From: Sodalis sp. CWE
GTDB lineage: Bacteria > Pseudomonadota > Gammaproteobacteria > Enterobacterales > Enterobacteriaceae
DNA length: 64,000 nt
Direction: 5' to 3'
Assembly (NCBI RefSeq): GCF_019646055.1
Contig: NZ_JAESFE010000001.1
Coordinates: 530,012 to 594,011, forward strand
The notes under the pieces: model-generated
Seen by the model: the letters and a program-made list of their open reading frames with translations, nothing else
The model's database searches: none
What the model was told of the DNA's origin: nothing
Translations under genes and position numbers: made by a program
In this document: one piece after another, positions 48,823 to 62,898 of the stretch
How the letters are laid out: the number at the start of each line of letters is the position of its first letter
Numbering within the stretch: the stretch's first letter is position 1

Positions 48823-49953
48823 ATGTTTTGTCCTATTTTAGAACTTGCTAAACAGTTAATTAAACGACCATCAATCAGCCCTAACGATTTTGGATGTCAA
48901 ACAATCATTGAAGATCGTTTAAAAACACTTGGTTTTATTGTTGAACAAATGCATTTTGGCGATACTTGTAATTTTTGGGCTTGGCGTGGCAAGCAAGGAC
49001 GAACCTTAGCTTTTGCTGGCCATACTGATGTAGTTTCAGCTGGAAACATTCAACAATGGAACAGTCCTCCATTTGAACCAACAGTTAATAATGGGGTTCT
49101 CTACGGAAGAGGTGCGGCCGATATGAAAGGTTCACTTGCGGCCATGATCGTTGCTGTTGAGCGATTTATAATGCAACATCCTGATCATCGATTTCGGTTG
49201 GCATTTCTTATCACTTCTAATGAAGAGGGGAATTCCAAAAATGGGACATCTAAGGTAGTAGATGTATTAATGGGTCGTCAAGAACAAATTGATTACTGTT
49301 TAGTAGGTGAACCTTCTAGTAACCTACAAGTCGGAGATATTGTCAAAAATGGAAGAAGAGGGTCGTTATATGCTACTTTAGTCGTATTAGGTGTACAAGG
49401 ACATGTTGCATATCCACATCTAGCAGAAAACCCTATTCATCGCGTGATACCAGTTTTAAAAGAACTTGTTGAAATTCAATGGGATAAAGGAAATGAATTT
49501 TTTCCGCCAACTACAATGCAAATAACAAATATTAATTCAGCAAAAAACAATAACAACGTTATCCCTTCTGAAATAGAAATAAAATTTAATTTTCGTTTTA
49601 GTACCGAACTAACAGACTTGATTATTCGTCAACGAGTGGAAGATTTAATGAAATATTATAAACTTCGGTTCCGTATTGATTGGCTGCTTACAGCTCAACC
49701 TTTTTTAACAAGTCAAGGTTTTCTAGTAAAAATTGTAGCAAGTGCTGTAGAACGTTATCAAAAGATTACACCTCGTTTGGAAACTAGTGGTGGAACTTCT
49801 GATGGACGATTTATTGTTCGTTTGGGTGCGCAGGTAGTAGAGCTTGGATTAATAAATTCTACGATTCATAAAGCTAATGAATGTGTTAAAGTTAACGACC
49901 TACAATTATTAAGCAACATCTACTATTATATCATGAAACAATTAATTTTATAA
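48823..49953 (+). CDS. dapE: Succinyl-diaminopimelate desuccinylase
   Basis: DapE hydrolyses N-succinyl-LL-diaminopimelate, giving LL-DAP for lysine and peptidoglycan. It is an M20-family di-zinc enzyme of 376 residues (E. coli 375). Metal ligands and the catalytic glutamate are seen in [34 protein letters not shown] and [10 protein letters not shown]. The GTS segment and dimerisation insert are complete. AGAGAG precedes the ATG. It is convergent with glmS after only 102 bases, a neighbour it does not have in E. coli. Confidence 0.98.
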   Translation: MFCPILELAKQLIKRPSISPNDFGCQTIIEDRLKTLGFIVEQMHFGDTCNFWAWRGKQGRTLAFAGHTDVVSAGNIQQWNSPPFEPTVNNGVLYGRGAADMKGSLAAMIVAVERFIMQHPDHRFRLAFLITSNEEGNSKNGTSKVVDVLMGRQEQIDYCLVGEPSSNLQVGDIVKNGRRGSLYATLVVLGVQGHVAYPHLAENPIHRVIPVLKELVEIQWDKGNEFFPPTTMQITNINSAKNNNNVIPSEIEIKFNFRFSTELTDLIIRQRVEDLMKYYKLRFRIDWLLTAQPFLTSQGFLVKIVASAVERYQKITPRLETSGGTSDGRFIVRLGAQVVELGLINSTIHKANECVKVNDLQLLSNIYYYIMKQLIL

Positions 49954-50055
49954 TACAATTTCATTAGTTTCTAATTAAATCTTAAAAATTATTACAAAGA
50001 CTCTCATGAAACATAGAAGCACTACGGTACGGATTTTTTAAAAAAAAATATATTT

Positions 50056-51894
50056 TTATTCTACTGTTACTGATTTAGCTAGATTTCTAGGTCGATCAAT
50101 ATCAGTTCCTTTAATTATAGCAGTGTGATAAGCCAATAGTTGAAGAGGTACAGTATAGAAAATAGGTGCTACAATCTTTTCTACATGTGGCATAGTAATA
50201 ATTTTAACTTTTTTATCTTTGGTAAAATCAGAGTCTCGTTCTGAAAATATGTACAATAACCCACCTCTAGCACGTACTTCCTCGATGTTAGACTTGGTTT
50301 TCTCTAATAGCTCGTTATCAGGCGCCACAACAATAACCGGTGTTGTTGAATCAATTAACGCTAATGGTCCATGTTTAAGCTCCCCAGCGGCATAAGCTTC
50401 TGCATGAATATAAGATACTTCTTTAAGTTTTAGCGCTCCTTCCATTGCAATAGGATAAAGACTTCCACGACCTAAAAAAAACGCATGATGTTTATTAAAA
50501 AAACTTTTCGCTAGTGCTTTGATGGGTTTACTAAGTAATAAAACCTTTTCAAGTTGACTCGGAAGTGTTTGTAAAGCTAAAATAACATCTTTTACATCTC
50601 GATTAGTTATTGTTTCACACAAAAGACCAATATGAATTACTAAAATCAATAGCACTGCTAGTTGAGTGGTAAACGTTTTGGTAGAAGCAACACTTATTTC
50701 AATACCAGCGCGAGTCATTAACGACATGTCAGATTGACGTACCAACGAAGAACCAGAAACGTTACAAACAGCTAATAATCCAAGGTAGTTTAGCTTTTTA
50801 GCTAACTGTAGTGCTGCCAAAATATCAGCAGTTTCCCCAGATTGAGATAAAGCAATCAAAAGACTGTTTGAACGTATCACAGGTTTGCGATAACAAAATT
50901 CAGACGCAATATCTATGTCGCAAGAAATTCTAGCTAATGACTCAAACCAATATCTGGAAACCATAGCAGCATGATAGGATGTGCCACATGCAATAATATG
51001 TATGTGTTTTACCTGACTTAATATTGCGTTCGCAATTTTACTAAGTTCTGGTAACATTACCTCGAGGTTATTATTAAAACGACCTTCTAAAGTTTTTTTA
51101 ATTGCTTTTGGTTGATCAAAAATCTCTTTTTGCATGTAGTGTTTAAATTTGCCTTTAGTTTCAGAATTGAGTGTTATTTCAGATTTAATTTCTGTTCGCT
51201 TGACTATTTGCCCTTCCTGATTCCAAATTCGTACAGTACGATGAGTTATTTCAGCGATATCACCTTCCTCAAGGTAAACAAATCTACGAGTTACAGGAAG
51301 TAATGCCAACTGATCGGAAGCTAGAAAGTTTTCTCCAATACCAAGTCCAATTACTAATGGACTGCCAGAGCGAATTGCAACCAGCACGCTCGGATTGTGA
51401 CTATCTATGATAGCTGCCCCATATGCACCGCGAAGCGTATTGACTACTTGGTGTACTGCTTCCATCAACACGCCATTTTTTTTTCTTTGCCACCAATGAA
51501 TCATATGTGCAATTACTTCAGTATCAGTCTCTGTAACAAAAGTATAACCATTCGTACGCAATTGTTCTCGCAGAAACTCATGATTTTCAATGATACCATT
51601 ATGAACCACTACTATATGTCCGGAAATATGCGGATGTGCATTAATTTCTGTTGGTTTACCATGAGTTGCCCAGCGAGTGTGAGCAATTCCAATGTTGCCG
51701 AATAGTGGACATTCTCGGACCGCTTTAGTAAGTACATTAACTTTTCCTACACAACGTAATCTTTGCAAATATTTATTTTTATCTATCACTGATAGTCCGG
51801 CAGAGTCATAGCCGCGATATTCAAGACGACGTAAACCATCTAACAATATCTCGACAATATCACGTTGTGCAACTGCACCTATTATTCCACACAT
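50056..51894 (-). CDS. glmS: Glutamine-fructose-6-phosphate aminotransferase
   Basis: GlmS makes glucosamine-6-phosphate from fructose-6-phosphate and glutamine, the first step to UDP-GlcNAc. The 612 residues (E. coli 609) begin MCGIIGAV, where Cys2 is the glutaminase nucleophile, followed by RWATHGKPT and VHNGIIEN. Two SIS isomerase domains follow ([37 protein letters not shown]) and the C-terminal [13 protein letters not shown]. It lies downstream of glmU on the same strand, as in E. coli. Confidence 0.98.
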   Translation of the reverse strand: MCGIIGAVAQRDIVEILLDGLRRLEYRGYDSAGLSVIDKNKYLQRLRCVGKVNVLTKAVRECPLFGNIGIAHTRWATHGKPTEINAHPHISGHIVVVHNGIIENHEFLREQLRTNGYTFVTETDTEVIAHMIHWWQRKKNGVLMEAVHQVVNTLRGAYGAAIIDSHNPSVLVAIRSGSPLVIGLGIGENFLASDQLALLPVTRRFVYLEEGDIAEITHRTVRIWNQEGQIVKRTEIKSEITLNSETKGKFKHYMQKEIFDQPKAIKKTLEGRFNNNLEVMLPELSKIANAILSQVKHIHIIACGTSYHAAMVSRYWFESLARISCDIDIASEFCYRKPVIRSNSLLIALSQSGETADILAALQLAKKLNYLGLLAVCNVSGSSLVRQSDMSLMTRAGIEISVASTKTFTTQLAVLLILVIHIGLLCETITNRDVKDVILALQTLPSQLEKVLLLSKPIKALAKSFFNKHHAFFLGRGSLYPIAMEGALKLKEVSYIHAEAYAAGELKHGPLALIDSTTPVIVVAPDNELLEKTKSNIEEVRARGGLLYIFSERDSDFTKDKKVKIITMPHVEKIVAPIFYTVPLQLLAYHTAIIKGTDIDRPRNLAKSVTVE

Positions 51895-52068
51895 TTCGAT
51901 TGTTTCTGATTAAGCTGGAAGCGTGAAAGATTATTAAAGTAAGAGTGTAAAGGAATTTACATAGGTATATACACAACGTGCCGCAATTATATATCTTCAT
52001 TATTAGATTTACTTACCTACCAAATATAATAAAAATTATTTACGTGCAGCAAAAACAAGTGACTTCTT

Positions 52069-53457
52069 TTATTTTTTTTTCATTGGGCGCTTCCAATTAT
52101 TAGTAATAGAAAATTGTCGAATCCGACTGATAATAGCTTCGCCTTCATTTACATCGTGTGTCACAGTGGTGCCAGCACCAATGGTTGCTCCATTACCAAT
52201 ACTTACTGGAGATATTAACTGACTATCAGAGCCAATAAAAACATCATCGCCAATATAAGTTTTATGTTTGTTTACCCCATCATAGTTACAAGTAATAGTA
52301 CCAGCGCCAATATTTACCCTAGCACCGATCTCAACGTTTCCCAAATAGCTTAAGTGATTAGCCTTTGAAGCCTTACCTAGATGAGCTTGTTGCAATTCGA
52401 CGAAATTGCCAACATGTGTTTTTTCTTCTAGATGGCTGCCAGAGCGAAGGCGAGCAAATGGACCAAGTACGCTCCATGCTGCTATATGTGATTCTTCAAT
52501 AATTGTGTAAGGATGAATGGTTACATCATTTCCAACAACAACATTCGTTAAAACACAACCAGTTCCAATAGTAACTCTATCACCTAAAATAATTTGTCCT
52601 TTAAGGACTACATTAGTATCGATGAAAATGTCTTCTCCATGACATAATTCGCCACGAAGGTCAAAACGATCTGGATCGGATAACATTACGCCAGATAAAA
52701 GTAAATGTTCTGCTTTTTGCTTTTGTAAAAGACGTTCTAACTGTGCTAATTGCACTCTAGTATTAACGCCTTCTACTTCTTCTTTTCGTATAGGTTGTAC
52801 TGTATTGATTTTACGTCCCTCGTTCCATGCTATAGCAACAATATCCGTTAAATAAAGCTCATTCTGTGCGTTTTTGTTAGTTAATTTTCTTAACCAACGC
52901 TTGATATCTTCGCTGCCGACAGCTATAATTCCAGTATTAACTTCTTTGATTTGTCTTTGTTGTTCACTAACATCTTTTTGTTCGATGATGCCAACTACTT
53001 CGTTATTAAAGCGAAGTATGCGCCCGTATCCCATAGGATTTTCCGTTACTCTTGTCAGTAAAGCAATTCCTCCATATGGACGAACCATCAGTAAAGATTT
53101 TAATGTATTAGAAGAAATAAGCGGAATATCGCTATATAAAATTAGAACATCCTCTCTATCACTTAAGAAAGGCATAACTTGTTGCACAGCATGACCAGTT
53201 CCAAGTTGCTCAGGTTGTAAAATCCAATTTAAAATTTTATTGTATTGAACAAGTTGCTCGCGCAATAATTGATTATCTTGATGATTGTAAACAAAATAGA
53301 TAGAAGCTGCATCAAGTTGAATAGCAACATCAATCACATACTGAACCATGGGTTTTCCGGCAATTGGATGTAAAGCCTTTGGTAAGGAAGAAAACATTCG
53401 ACTTCCTCGTCCTGCAGCAAGTATAATGACGCTCAGTGTCCGATTTAATTTGTCCAT
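52069..53457 (-). CDS. glmU: Bifunctional GlmU (N-acetyltransferase and uridyltransferase)
   Basis: GlmU acetylates glucosamine-1-phosphate and couples it to UTP, yielding UDP-GlcNAc. The N-terminal pyrophosphorylase domain shows [20 protein letters not shown] and [11 protein letters not shown]. The C-terminal left-handed beta-helix acetyltransferase is recognisable by hexapeptide repeats and [22 protein letters not shown] and [11 protein letters not shown]. The length is 462 residues (E. coli 456). It follows atpC after a terminator and precedes glmS by 174 bases. Confidence 0.98.
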   Translation of the reverse strand: MDKLNRTLSVIILAAGRGSRMFSSLPKALHPIAGKPMVQYVIDVAIQLDAASIYFVYNHQDNQLLREQLVQYNKILNWILQPEQLGTGHAVQQVMPFLSDREDVLILYSDIPLISSNTLKSLLMVRPYGGIALLTRVTENPMGYGRILRFNNEVVGIIEQKDVSEQQRQIKEVNTGIIAVGSEDIKRWLRKLTNKNAQNELYLTDIVAIAWNEGRKINTVQPIRKEEVEGVNTRVQLAQLERLLQKQKAEHLLLSGVMLSDPDRFDLRGELCHGEDIFIDTNVVLKGQIILGDRVTIGTGCVLTNVVVGNDVTIHPYTIIEESHIAAWSVLGPFARLRSGSHLEEKTHVGNFVELQQAHLGKASKANHLSYLGNVEIGARVNIGAGTITCNYDGVNKHKTYIGDDVFIGSDSQLISPVSIGNGATIGAGTTVTHDVNEGEAIISRIRQFSITNNWKRPMKKK

Positions 53458-53486
53458 TTTGTACGGACCTCTTTATATGGTTCTTG

Positions 53487-53529
53487 AAAAAATCCCCAGT
53501 CATCGTGATTTTACGACCGGGGATTTTTT
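53487..53529 (-). terminator. Rho-independent terminator of the atp operon
   Basis: AAAAAATCCCC (53487-53497) pairs perfectly with GGGGATTTTTT (53519-53529), with an inner TCGT/ACGA stem. On the minus strand the GC part is followed by six Ts, a textbook terminator just after atpC. The symmetry allows function in both directions. A terminator in this position is also known in E. coli. Confidence 0.85.
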
Positions 53530-53533
53530 ATTT

Positions 53534-53962
53534 TTAATTATTTTTTGTCAATTTAATGACACGTAGCTTTGCAATTGCCTTAGCTAAATTAAAAGAATAT
53601 TCTGCATAATTAACATCCCCATTCTGAACACTTTTAATGCATTTTTCCGCTTTTAACTTAGATTTTATTGCTTTGTTTTCATCTAGGTCTTCACCATGGA
53701 TAGCACTATCGGCCAATACGGTTACTCTTTTCGATTGCACTTCAAGTAAACCTCCAGATAGATAAATAAATTCTTTATAGATGCAATCGTGTTCTTTAAC
53801 AATACAAATCATGCCAGGTTTAATGCTTGTAATTAATGGTGTGTGTCCAGGATGAATTCCTAATTCTCCTTCGCTGCCTGTTATCTGAATTTTTCTAACC
53901 ATTCCAGAAAATATTTTTTTTTCAAAACTAATTACGTCTAGATGAAAAGTTTTTGAATTCAT
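53534..53962 (-). CDS. atpC: ATP synthase F1 epsilon subunit
   Basis: The epsilon subunit is part of the F1 rotor and can inhibit ATP hydrolysis. The ATG at 53962 ([12 protein letters not shown]) is eight bases after AAGGA; a TTG two codons earlier is too close to that site. The 142 residues (E. coli 139) contain the beta-sandwich segment [19 protein letters not shown] and the C-terminal helical pair ending [10 protein letters not shown]. It is the last gene of the atp operon. Confidence 0.97.
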   Translation of the reverse strand: MNSKTFHLDVISFEKKIFSGMVRKIQITGSEGELGIHPGHTPLITSIKPGMICIVKEHDCIYKEFIYLSGGLLEVQSKRVTVLADSAIHGEDLDENKAIKSKLKAEKCIKSVQNGDVNYAEYSFNLAKAIAKLRVIKLTKNN

Positions 53963-53981
53963 GTTCAAGATCCTTACGAAT

Positions 53982-55364
<1,383 letters not shown>

Positions 55365-55387
55365 TTAACCCTCTACGTGATTTACCT

Positions 55388-56260
55388 TTAGTTTAAGACC
55401 GCTTCAGCTCCTGAAACAATTTCTGCTAACTCTTGGGTAATGCTAGACTGTCTAGCTCTGTTATAAATCAATTGAAGTTCTTGAATTAAATTACTGCTAT
55501 TATCTGTTGCTAATTTCATTGCTACCATTCGTGCAGCCTGCTCGCTCACTAAATTTTCAATAATCCCTTGATAAATTTGCGATTTAACATAACGTTTTAA
55601 TAAAAAATCAAGCAAAATCTTTGGATCTGGTTCATACAAATAATCCCAAGGTCTAATTCTTGAACTTCTTTGTTTTAACGATGAAATGGGTAAGATTTGC
55701 AAAATTTGTGGTTTTTGCGACATAGCGCCAATAAATGCATTATTGGCAATATAAATTCTATCTAATTTAACTTCCTCATAGGCTTTTAATATAATTTTTA
55801 TCGGTCTAATTAATTTTGATAGTACAGGAACATCTCCTATGCCAATAGTCTGAATCATTGACTTGTATCCTATCGAATTAAAAAATGAGACTGCTTTAGA
55901 TCCAATTAAGGCTAACTCACTCTTTGCGCCTTTTTGATCCCACTCCTTCATATGAATCAATACATTTTTAAATAAACTAATATTCAAACTACCAACCAAA
56001 CCACGATCAGTTCCTATTACCAGATAACCAACATGTTTTACATTACGCTTCTCCAAATATAAATGCTTATAATTCAAATTCCTTGATATGAAATGCTCAG
56101 TTATTGTTTGAATTTTTTCTGCATAAGGACGAACAGCCTCCATTCGTTCTTGACTTTTACGCATTTTGGAAACGGCAACTTTTTCCATTGCTTTAGTAAT
56201 TTTTTGCGTATGCAATAAGCCAATAGTTTTTTTGCGTATCTCTATTTTTGTTTCGATCAT
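55388..56260 (-). CDS. atpG: ATP synthase F1 gamma subunit
   Basis: Gamma is the central rotor shaft. I chose the ATG at 56260 ([14 protein letters not shown]) because it matches the family N-terminus and has AGAGAG upstream; the frame runs 24 codons further, overlapping atpA, without similarity. The 290 residues (E. coli 287) show [19 protein letters not shown] at the N-terminal helix, [11 protein letters not shown] and the C-terminal [19 protein letters not shown]. Confidence 0.97.
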   Translation of the reverse strand: MIETKIEIRKKTIGLLHTQKITKAMEKVAVSKMRKSQERMEAVRPYAEKIQTITEHFISRNLNYKHLYLEKRNVKHVGYLVIGTDRGLVGSLNISLFKNVLIHMKEWDQKGAKSELALIGSKAVSFFNSIGYKSMIQTIGIGDVPVLSKLIRPIKIILKAYEEVKLDRIYIANNAFIGAMSQKPQILQILPISSLKQRSSRIRPWDYLYEPDPKILLDFLLKRYVKSQIYQGIIENLVSEQAARMVAMKLATDNSSNLIQELQLIYNRARQSSITQELAEIVSGAEAVLN

Positions 56261-56322
56261 TTTTCTCTCTAAGTTGCAACTTGCACAACAAACATGGATC
56301 ATATCTATACGTAATGATGCTG

Positions 56323-57867
56323 TTACCAACACTGAGTCTTTTTAAAAGTATTAAGAATATTTTTCATCCTATTTTCAATATACTCATTATAAATACCAAT
56401 GTTGTTAATTTGTTGCATTAATTCGTTGTGTTCCCGGTCTGCATAAGATATCAACAAAGTTTCAAAGTCACCAACTTTTGTTAATTCAACATCTTCTAAA
56501 TAACCATGCTCAGCTGCAAAAAGAATCAACGCCTGCTTAGCAATTGACATTGGTGCATATTGTTTTTGTTTCATCAGTTCAGCCATTTTTTTTCCATGAC
56601 TTAATTGTTTACGCGTCGCTTCATCTAAATCAGAGGCGAATTGAGAAAATGCAGCTAATTCCCGATATTGTGCTAATGCGGTACGAATGCTACCAGATAA
56701 TTCCTTCATTATTCTTGTTTGTGCAGCAGTACCAACACGAGACACTGAAATCCCAGGGTTTATAGCAGGACGCATGCCGCTATTAAAAAGACCTGATTCC
56801 AGATATATTTGACCATCAGTAATAGAAATTACATTAGTTGGGATAAATGAAGAAATATCACCAGCCTGAGTTTCAATAATCGGAAGCGCAGTTAAAGAGC
56901 CTGTTTTATTTTTTATTGTCCCATGTGTAAAGTTTTCAACATATTTACTATTAACACGAGCTGCTCGTTCTAATAAACGAGAATGTAAGTAAAATACATC
57001 TCCAGGGTAAGCCTCCCTTCCTGGAGGACGACGAAGAAGCAAAGAAATTTGACGATATGCTACAGCTTGTTTAGATAAATCATCATAAACTATTAACGCA
57101 TCTTCGCCACGATTACGGAAGTATTCGCCCATAGTGCAACCAGAATATGGCGCTAAATATTGCAAGACAGCGGATTCAGACGCACTAGCGACGACAACAA
57201 TAGTATTTTTTAATGCATCGTATTCCTCCAGCTTTTTTACTACACTGACTACAGCTGACGTTTTTTGTCCGATAGCCACGTAAATGCATCTAATTCCGCT
57301 ATTTCGCTGATTGATAATAGTATCAATGGCTAATGTTGATTTGCCTGTTCGACGATCTCCGATAATGAGTTCTCGTTGGCCACGTCCAATAGGTATCATG
57401 GCATCAATAGATTTATAACCAGTTTGTACTGGTTCATTAATTGATTGACGTTCAATAACGTTTGGTGCGGTTGCTTCAACGGGTGAAAAATCATAATTTT
57501 CTAAAGGTCCTTTACCGTCAATAGGTGCACCTAAAGCATTTACAACACGACCAAGCAAACAGCGACCAGTAGGAACCTCCAAAATGCGACCTGTACATTT
57601 TACTTTCATACCTTCTGTAAGATCAGTACAAGGACCCATAACTACAGCACTTACACAGTCTCGTTCTAAATTGAGAGCGATAGCAAAACGATTATTACCA
57701 GGAAGAGCTATCATTTCTCCTTGCATAGCTTTAGTTATACCGTGTAGTCGTACAATCTGATCACTTATAGAAATAATAGTACCTTCGTTGTAAAACTCAC
57801 TTGTTATATCAAATTTAGCTATGCGCTGCTTGATTAATTCACTGATTTCGGTAGAGTTTAATTGCAT
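56323..57867 (-). CDS. atpA: ATP synthase F1 alpha subunit
   Basis: Alpha forms the non-catalytic nucleotide sites of F1. The 514 residues (E. coli 513) start [19 protein letters not shown] as in E. coli. The P-loop reads GDRRTGKS, where E. coli has GDRQTGKT. The arginine finger region [14 protein letters not shown] and the C-terminal [16 protein letters not shown] segment are conserved. It lies 13 bases from atpH on its upstream side and 62 from atpG. Confidence 0.99.
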   Translation of the reverse strand: MQLNSTEISELIKQRIAKFDITSEFYNEGTIISISDQIVRLHGITKAMQGEMIALPGNNRFAIALNLERDCVSAVVMGPCTDLTEGMKVKCTGRILEVPTGRCLLGRVVNALGAPIDGKGPLENYDFSPVEATAPNVIERQSINEPVQTGYKSIDAMIPIGRGQRELIIGDRRTGKSTLAIDTIINQRNSGIRCIYVAIGQKTSAVVSVVKKLEEYDALKNTIVVVASASESAVLQYLAPYSGCTMGEYFRNRGEDALIVYDDLSKQAVAYRQISLLLRRPPGREAYPGDVFYLHSRLLERAARVNSKYVENFTHGTIKNKTGSLTALPIIETQAGDISSFIPTNVISITDGQIYLESGLFNSGMRPAINPGISVSRVGTAAQTRIMKELSGSIRTALAQYRELAAFSQFASDLDEATRKQLSHGKKMAELMKQKQYAPMSIAKQALILFAAEHGYLEDVELTKVGDFETLLISYADREHNELMQQINNIGIYNEYIENRMKNILNTFKKTQCW

Positions 57868-57880
57868 GTTTTAGTTCTCT

Positions 57881-58423
57881 TTAAGACTGCAAAAAATCTG
57901 ATAGACAATTCAAATACCCACGTACACTACTATTTATTACCATATCGCCGGTTCGAATAATAACCCCCGCCACAATAGATGGATCAATTTTACAATTAAG
58001 TTTTACTTTACTCGAAAATCGATGCTGCATTATGGTCATAATTTTTACTAATTGCTCTTCTCTTAGAGAACTAGCAGAGATAATCTCTACTTCTATGATT
58101 TTCTCTTGCTCCATACGTAAAGAAATAAATTGTTTTAATACATTGGGTAGAACTATTAAACGTCTGTTTTTCGACATTATTTTTATTAAATTTTTTCCAG
58201 CAAAATCAAGGTTGTTTCCACAAATTGCGATAAAGATTTCTGCTTGTTTTTGATGTGAGAACGATCCCGATAACAATTTAGTTATTCGTTCATTGCGGCT
58301 TATCATAACACAAAAAGTTAATATTTCCTGCCAATATGATACAGATCGATGCTCAACAGCAAAATCAAAAACAGCCTTAGAATATGGACGGGCAATAGTC
58401 TCCATTTTAGAGGACCAACTCAT
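57881..58423 (-). CDS. atpH: ATP synthase delta subunit
   Basis: Delta links F1 to the peripheral stalk. The ATG at 58423 (MSWSSKMETIARPY) has GGAAG at good distance; an ATG four codons earlier is less well placed. The 180 residues (E. coli 177) contain ARPYSKAVFDFAVEH near the start, KVKLNCKIDPSIVAGVIIR and the C-terminal VRGYLNCLSDFLQS. The central part is the most divergent of all F1 proteins here, as is usual for this subunit. Confidence 0.96.
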   Translation of the reverse strand: MSWSSKMETIARPYSKAVFDFAVEHRSVSYWQEILTFCVMISRNERITKLLSGSFSHQKQAEIFIAICGNNLDFAGKNLIKIMSKNRRLIVLPNVLKQFISLRMEQEKIIEVEIISASSLREEQLVKIMTIMQHRFSSKVKLNCKIDPSIVAGVIIRTGDMVINSSVRGYLNCLSDFLQS

Positions 58424-58456
58424 AATATCTTCCATTTAATATTCAGCATATCTTTC

Positions 58457-58927
58457 TTATAATTTGGCGATGATCGCATCGATGATTTTTTTATCAGCGG
58501 CTCTGTCTATAGAATGATTAATGATCTTCTCAACGCCCGCTAAAATTAATGTAGTAACCTGATTGCGCAATTCTTCTCGTGCACGATTATATTCAGTTTC
58601 AATTTCTTTTTGAGATAATGCTAAAATTTTCTTACGTTCAACTTCCGCTTCGGATTTAGCTTCATATACTATTTTTGCTTTATGCTGGTAAGCCTGTTCA
58701 ATGATTTTTTTGGCTTCCATTTTCATCTGTTCTAAAAAAGTAGCAGCTTCTTCTTTAGCGATCTCTAAATCTTTTTTAGTACGCTCGACAAACAATAAAC
58801 TCTCAGAGATTTCTTTTTGACGTTTTTCGATAACAGCTATCAACGGTGGCCAAATATATTTCATACAAAACAAAACGAAAATAAAAAATGAAATGGCCTG
58901 GCCAAGAATTGTTGCATTAAGGCTCAC
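58457..58927 (-). CDS. atpF: ATP synthase Fo subunit b
   Basis: Subunit b is the peripheral stalk that holds F1 against rotation. The 156 residues equal E. coli. One N-terminal membrane helix (ATILGQAISFFIFVLFCMKY) is followed by a long charged coiled coil rich in lysine and glutamate. The C-terminal delta-binding end VTTLILAGVEKII is preserved. Confidence 0.98.
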   Translation of the reverse strand: MSLNATILGQAISFFIFVLFCMKYIWPPLIAVIEKRQKEISESLLFVERTKKDLEIAKEEAATFLEQMKMEAKKIIEQAYQHKAKIVYEAKSEAEVERKKILALSQKEIETEYNRAREELRNQVTTLILAGVEKIINHSIDRAADKKIIDAIIAKL

Positions 58928-58984
58928 TATAACTTCTCCTCAATAAAATTAAAATTAGCAATTCATTAAATCACTGTGCAAAAT

Positions 58985-59260
<276 letters not shown>

Positions 59261-59279
59261 CTAAAAATTCAAACAAATA

Positions 59280-60984
<1,705 letters not shown>

Positions 60985-62898
60985 TTAAGATAATTTCTTA
61001 ACCTGGACATCAAGCGTTGTAGTACAATTTCTGAGTCTTTTTTTTAGCCAGATTAACAGTATAGAAATTGCAGCTGGCGTTATTCCAGAAATACGTGACG
61101 CCTGTCCAATAGAGTTCGGCTTATAATCATTAAGCTTAGCAATTGTTTCGTTTGACAAGCCTTTTACAATGCTGAAATCCATTTCAGCAGGAAAAGTAAT
61201 ATGTTCATTGCACATCTGTCGCGCTACTTCTTCTTGTTGACGAATAATATATCCTTGATACTTAATTTGAATTTCAACCTGCTCCGCCGTCTGACTATCA
61301 GAAAGTGCTGATTCTGGATCTATCAAACGGCACAAGCAATTATAATTTATTTCTGGTCGTTTAAGTAGTTCTTCAGCATTTATCTTATTTTTAAGAGGTT
61401 CTTGAAGCAATAAATTTAGTTGTTCAGCATACTTATTTTTAGGAAAAATCCAGATATTACGTAAACGTTGCCGTTCTTTCTCAATTTGCTCTCTTTTAAT
61501 ACAAAATTGTTTCCAACGGATATCATTAACCATTCCTAATTGTCTTCCAATTTCAGTTAATCTAAGATCAGCATTATCTCCCCGTAATAACAGGCGATAC
61601 TCAGACCGAGATGTAAACATACGGTAAGGCTCTTTAGTCCCAAGTGTCATTAAATCATCTATCAATACACCAAGGTACGCTTGATCACGTCGTGGAAACC
61701 ATCCATCTTTATCCATCGATAATCTAGCTGCATTAAGCCCAGCAAGCATACCTTGTGCAGCAGCTTCTTCATAACCAGTGGTTCCATTAATTTGTCCGGC
61801 AAGAAATAATCCTGCAATTAACTTGCTCTCCATAGTTAATTTAAGATCTCTTGGATCAAAAAAATCGTATTCAACCGCATATCCTGGTCGAACAATATGT
61901 GCGTTTTCTAACCCTTTTATAGAACGAACAATCTCTGTTTGTACCTCAAAAGGCATACTAGTTGAAATCCCATTTGGATAAATTTCATTACTGGTTAGTC
62001 CTTCTGGTTCTAGAAAGATTTGATGAGAAGTATGATTTGCGAAACGTACTACTTTATCTTCAATGCTTGGGCAATAACGTGGTCCGATACCTTTAATTAT
62101 ACCTGCATATATAGGACTTCGATCTAAGTTTTTTCGAACTATTCTATGAGTATTTTCATTGGTGTAAGTGATATGACAAGGAACTTGACGCGGGTGTTGA
62201 TCTTTTGATCCCAAAAAAGAAAAAACTGGAATTGGATTATCGCTATGTTGTTCCGCTAACTGTGAAAAATCAACACTACGTATGTCAATACGAGGTGGAG
62301 TACCAGTTTTTAATCGATTTATTCGAAAAGGTAATTCTCGTAAACGACGAGACAGAGAAATCGAAGATGGGTCATCCGCCCTTCCACCATGATGATGATT
62401 CATTCCAATATGAATTATTCCATCAAGAAAAGTTCCAACAGTTAATATGACAGCACGAGCATAGAATTTAAATCCCATTTGAGTAACGACACCTTTTACT
62501 CTATTTCCTTTCATGATTAAATCTTCAACCGTTTGTTGAAAAATAAACAAATTAGGCTGGTTTTCCAATATACTACGTACCGCTTGCCGATATAGAATAC
62601 GATCTGCTTGAGCGCGAATGGCTCTGACGGCAGGCCCCTTACTAATGTTTAATATTTTAAATTGAATGCCAGACCGATCTATAGCTTGCGCCATAAGCCC
62701 CCCCATCGCATCAATTTCTTTTACTAAATGTCCTTTTCCAATACCACCAATCGCTGGATTGCAAGACATTTTTCCTAATTCATTAACATTATGTGTTACG
62801 AGCATGGTTTGACATCCAATCTGAGACGATGCCATTGCCGCTTCTACACCAGCGTGTCCTCCTCCAACAATAATAACATCAAAATTATGATAAGACAT
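60985..62898 (-). CDS. mnmG: tRNA uridine-5-carboxymethylaminomethyl modification enzyme MnmG
   Basis: MnmG (GidA) works with MnmE to install the cmnm5 group on wobble uridine 34. I chose the ATG at 62898 ([17 protein letters not shown]), eight bases after AAGGA; a GTG two codons earlier is too close. The 637 residues (E. coli 629) start with the FAD-binding [10 protein letters not shown], continue with [21 protein letters not shown] and the conserved cysteine in [11 protein letters not shown], and end with the MnmE-interacting helical domain ([17 protein letters not shown]). In E. coli it borders oriC. Confidence 0.98.
   Translation of the reverse strand: MSYHNFDVIIVGGGHAGVEAAMASSQIGCQTMLVTHNVNELGKMSCNPAIGGIGKGHLVKEIDAMGGLMAQAIDRSGIQFKILNISKGPAVRAIRAQADRILYRQAVRSILENQPNLFIFQQTVEDLIMKGNRVKGVVTQMGFKFYARAVILTVGTFLDGIIHIGMNHHHGGRADDPSSISLSRRLRELPFRINRLKTGTPPRIDIRSVDFSQLAEQHSDNPIPVFSFLGSKDQHPRQVPCHITYTNENTHRIVRKNLDRSPIYAGIIKGIGPRYCPSIEDKVVRFANHTSHQIFLEPEGLTSNEIYPNGISTSMPFEVQTEIVRSIKGLENAHIVRPGYAVEYDFFDPRDLKLTMESKLIAGLFLAGQINGTTGYEEAAAQGMLAGLNAARLSMDKDGWFPRRDQAYLGVLIDDLMTLGTKEPYRMFTSRSEYRLLLRGDNADLRLTEIGRQLGMVNDIRWKQFCIKREQIEKERQRLRNIWIFPKNKYAEQLNLLLQEPLKNKINAEELLKRPEINYNCLCRLIDPESALSDSQTAEQVEIQIKYQGYIIRQQEEVARQMCNEHITFPAEMDFSIVKGLSNETIAKLNDYKPNSIGQASRISGITPAAISILLIWLKKRLRNCTTTLDVQVKKLS

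Noticed and set aside
50056..52068. glmS ribozyme or leader riboswitch
   Set aside because: The region upstream of glmS shows no ribozyme-like conserved core, and that ribozyme is known from Gram-positive bacteria.
56261..56332. N-terminal extension of atpG
   Set aside because: The extra 24 codons overlap the atpA end, lack similarity, and the internal ATG has the ribosome-binding site.
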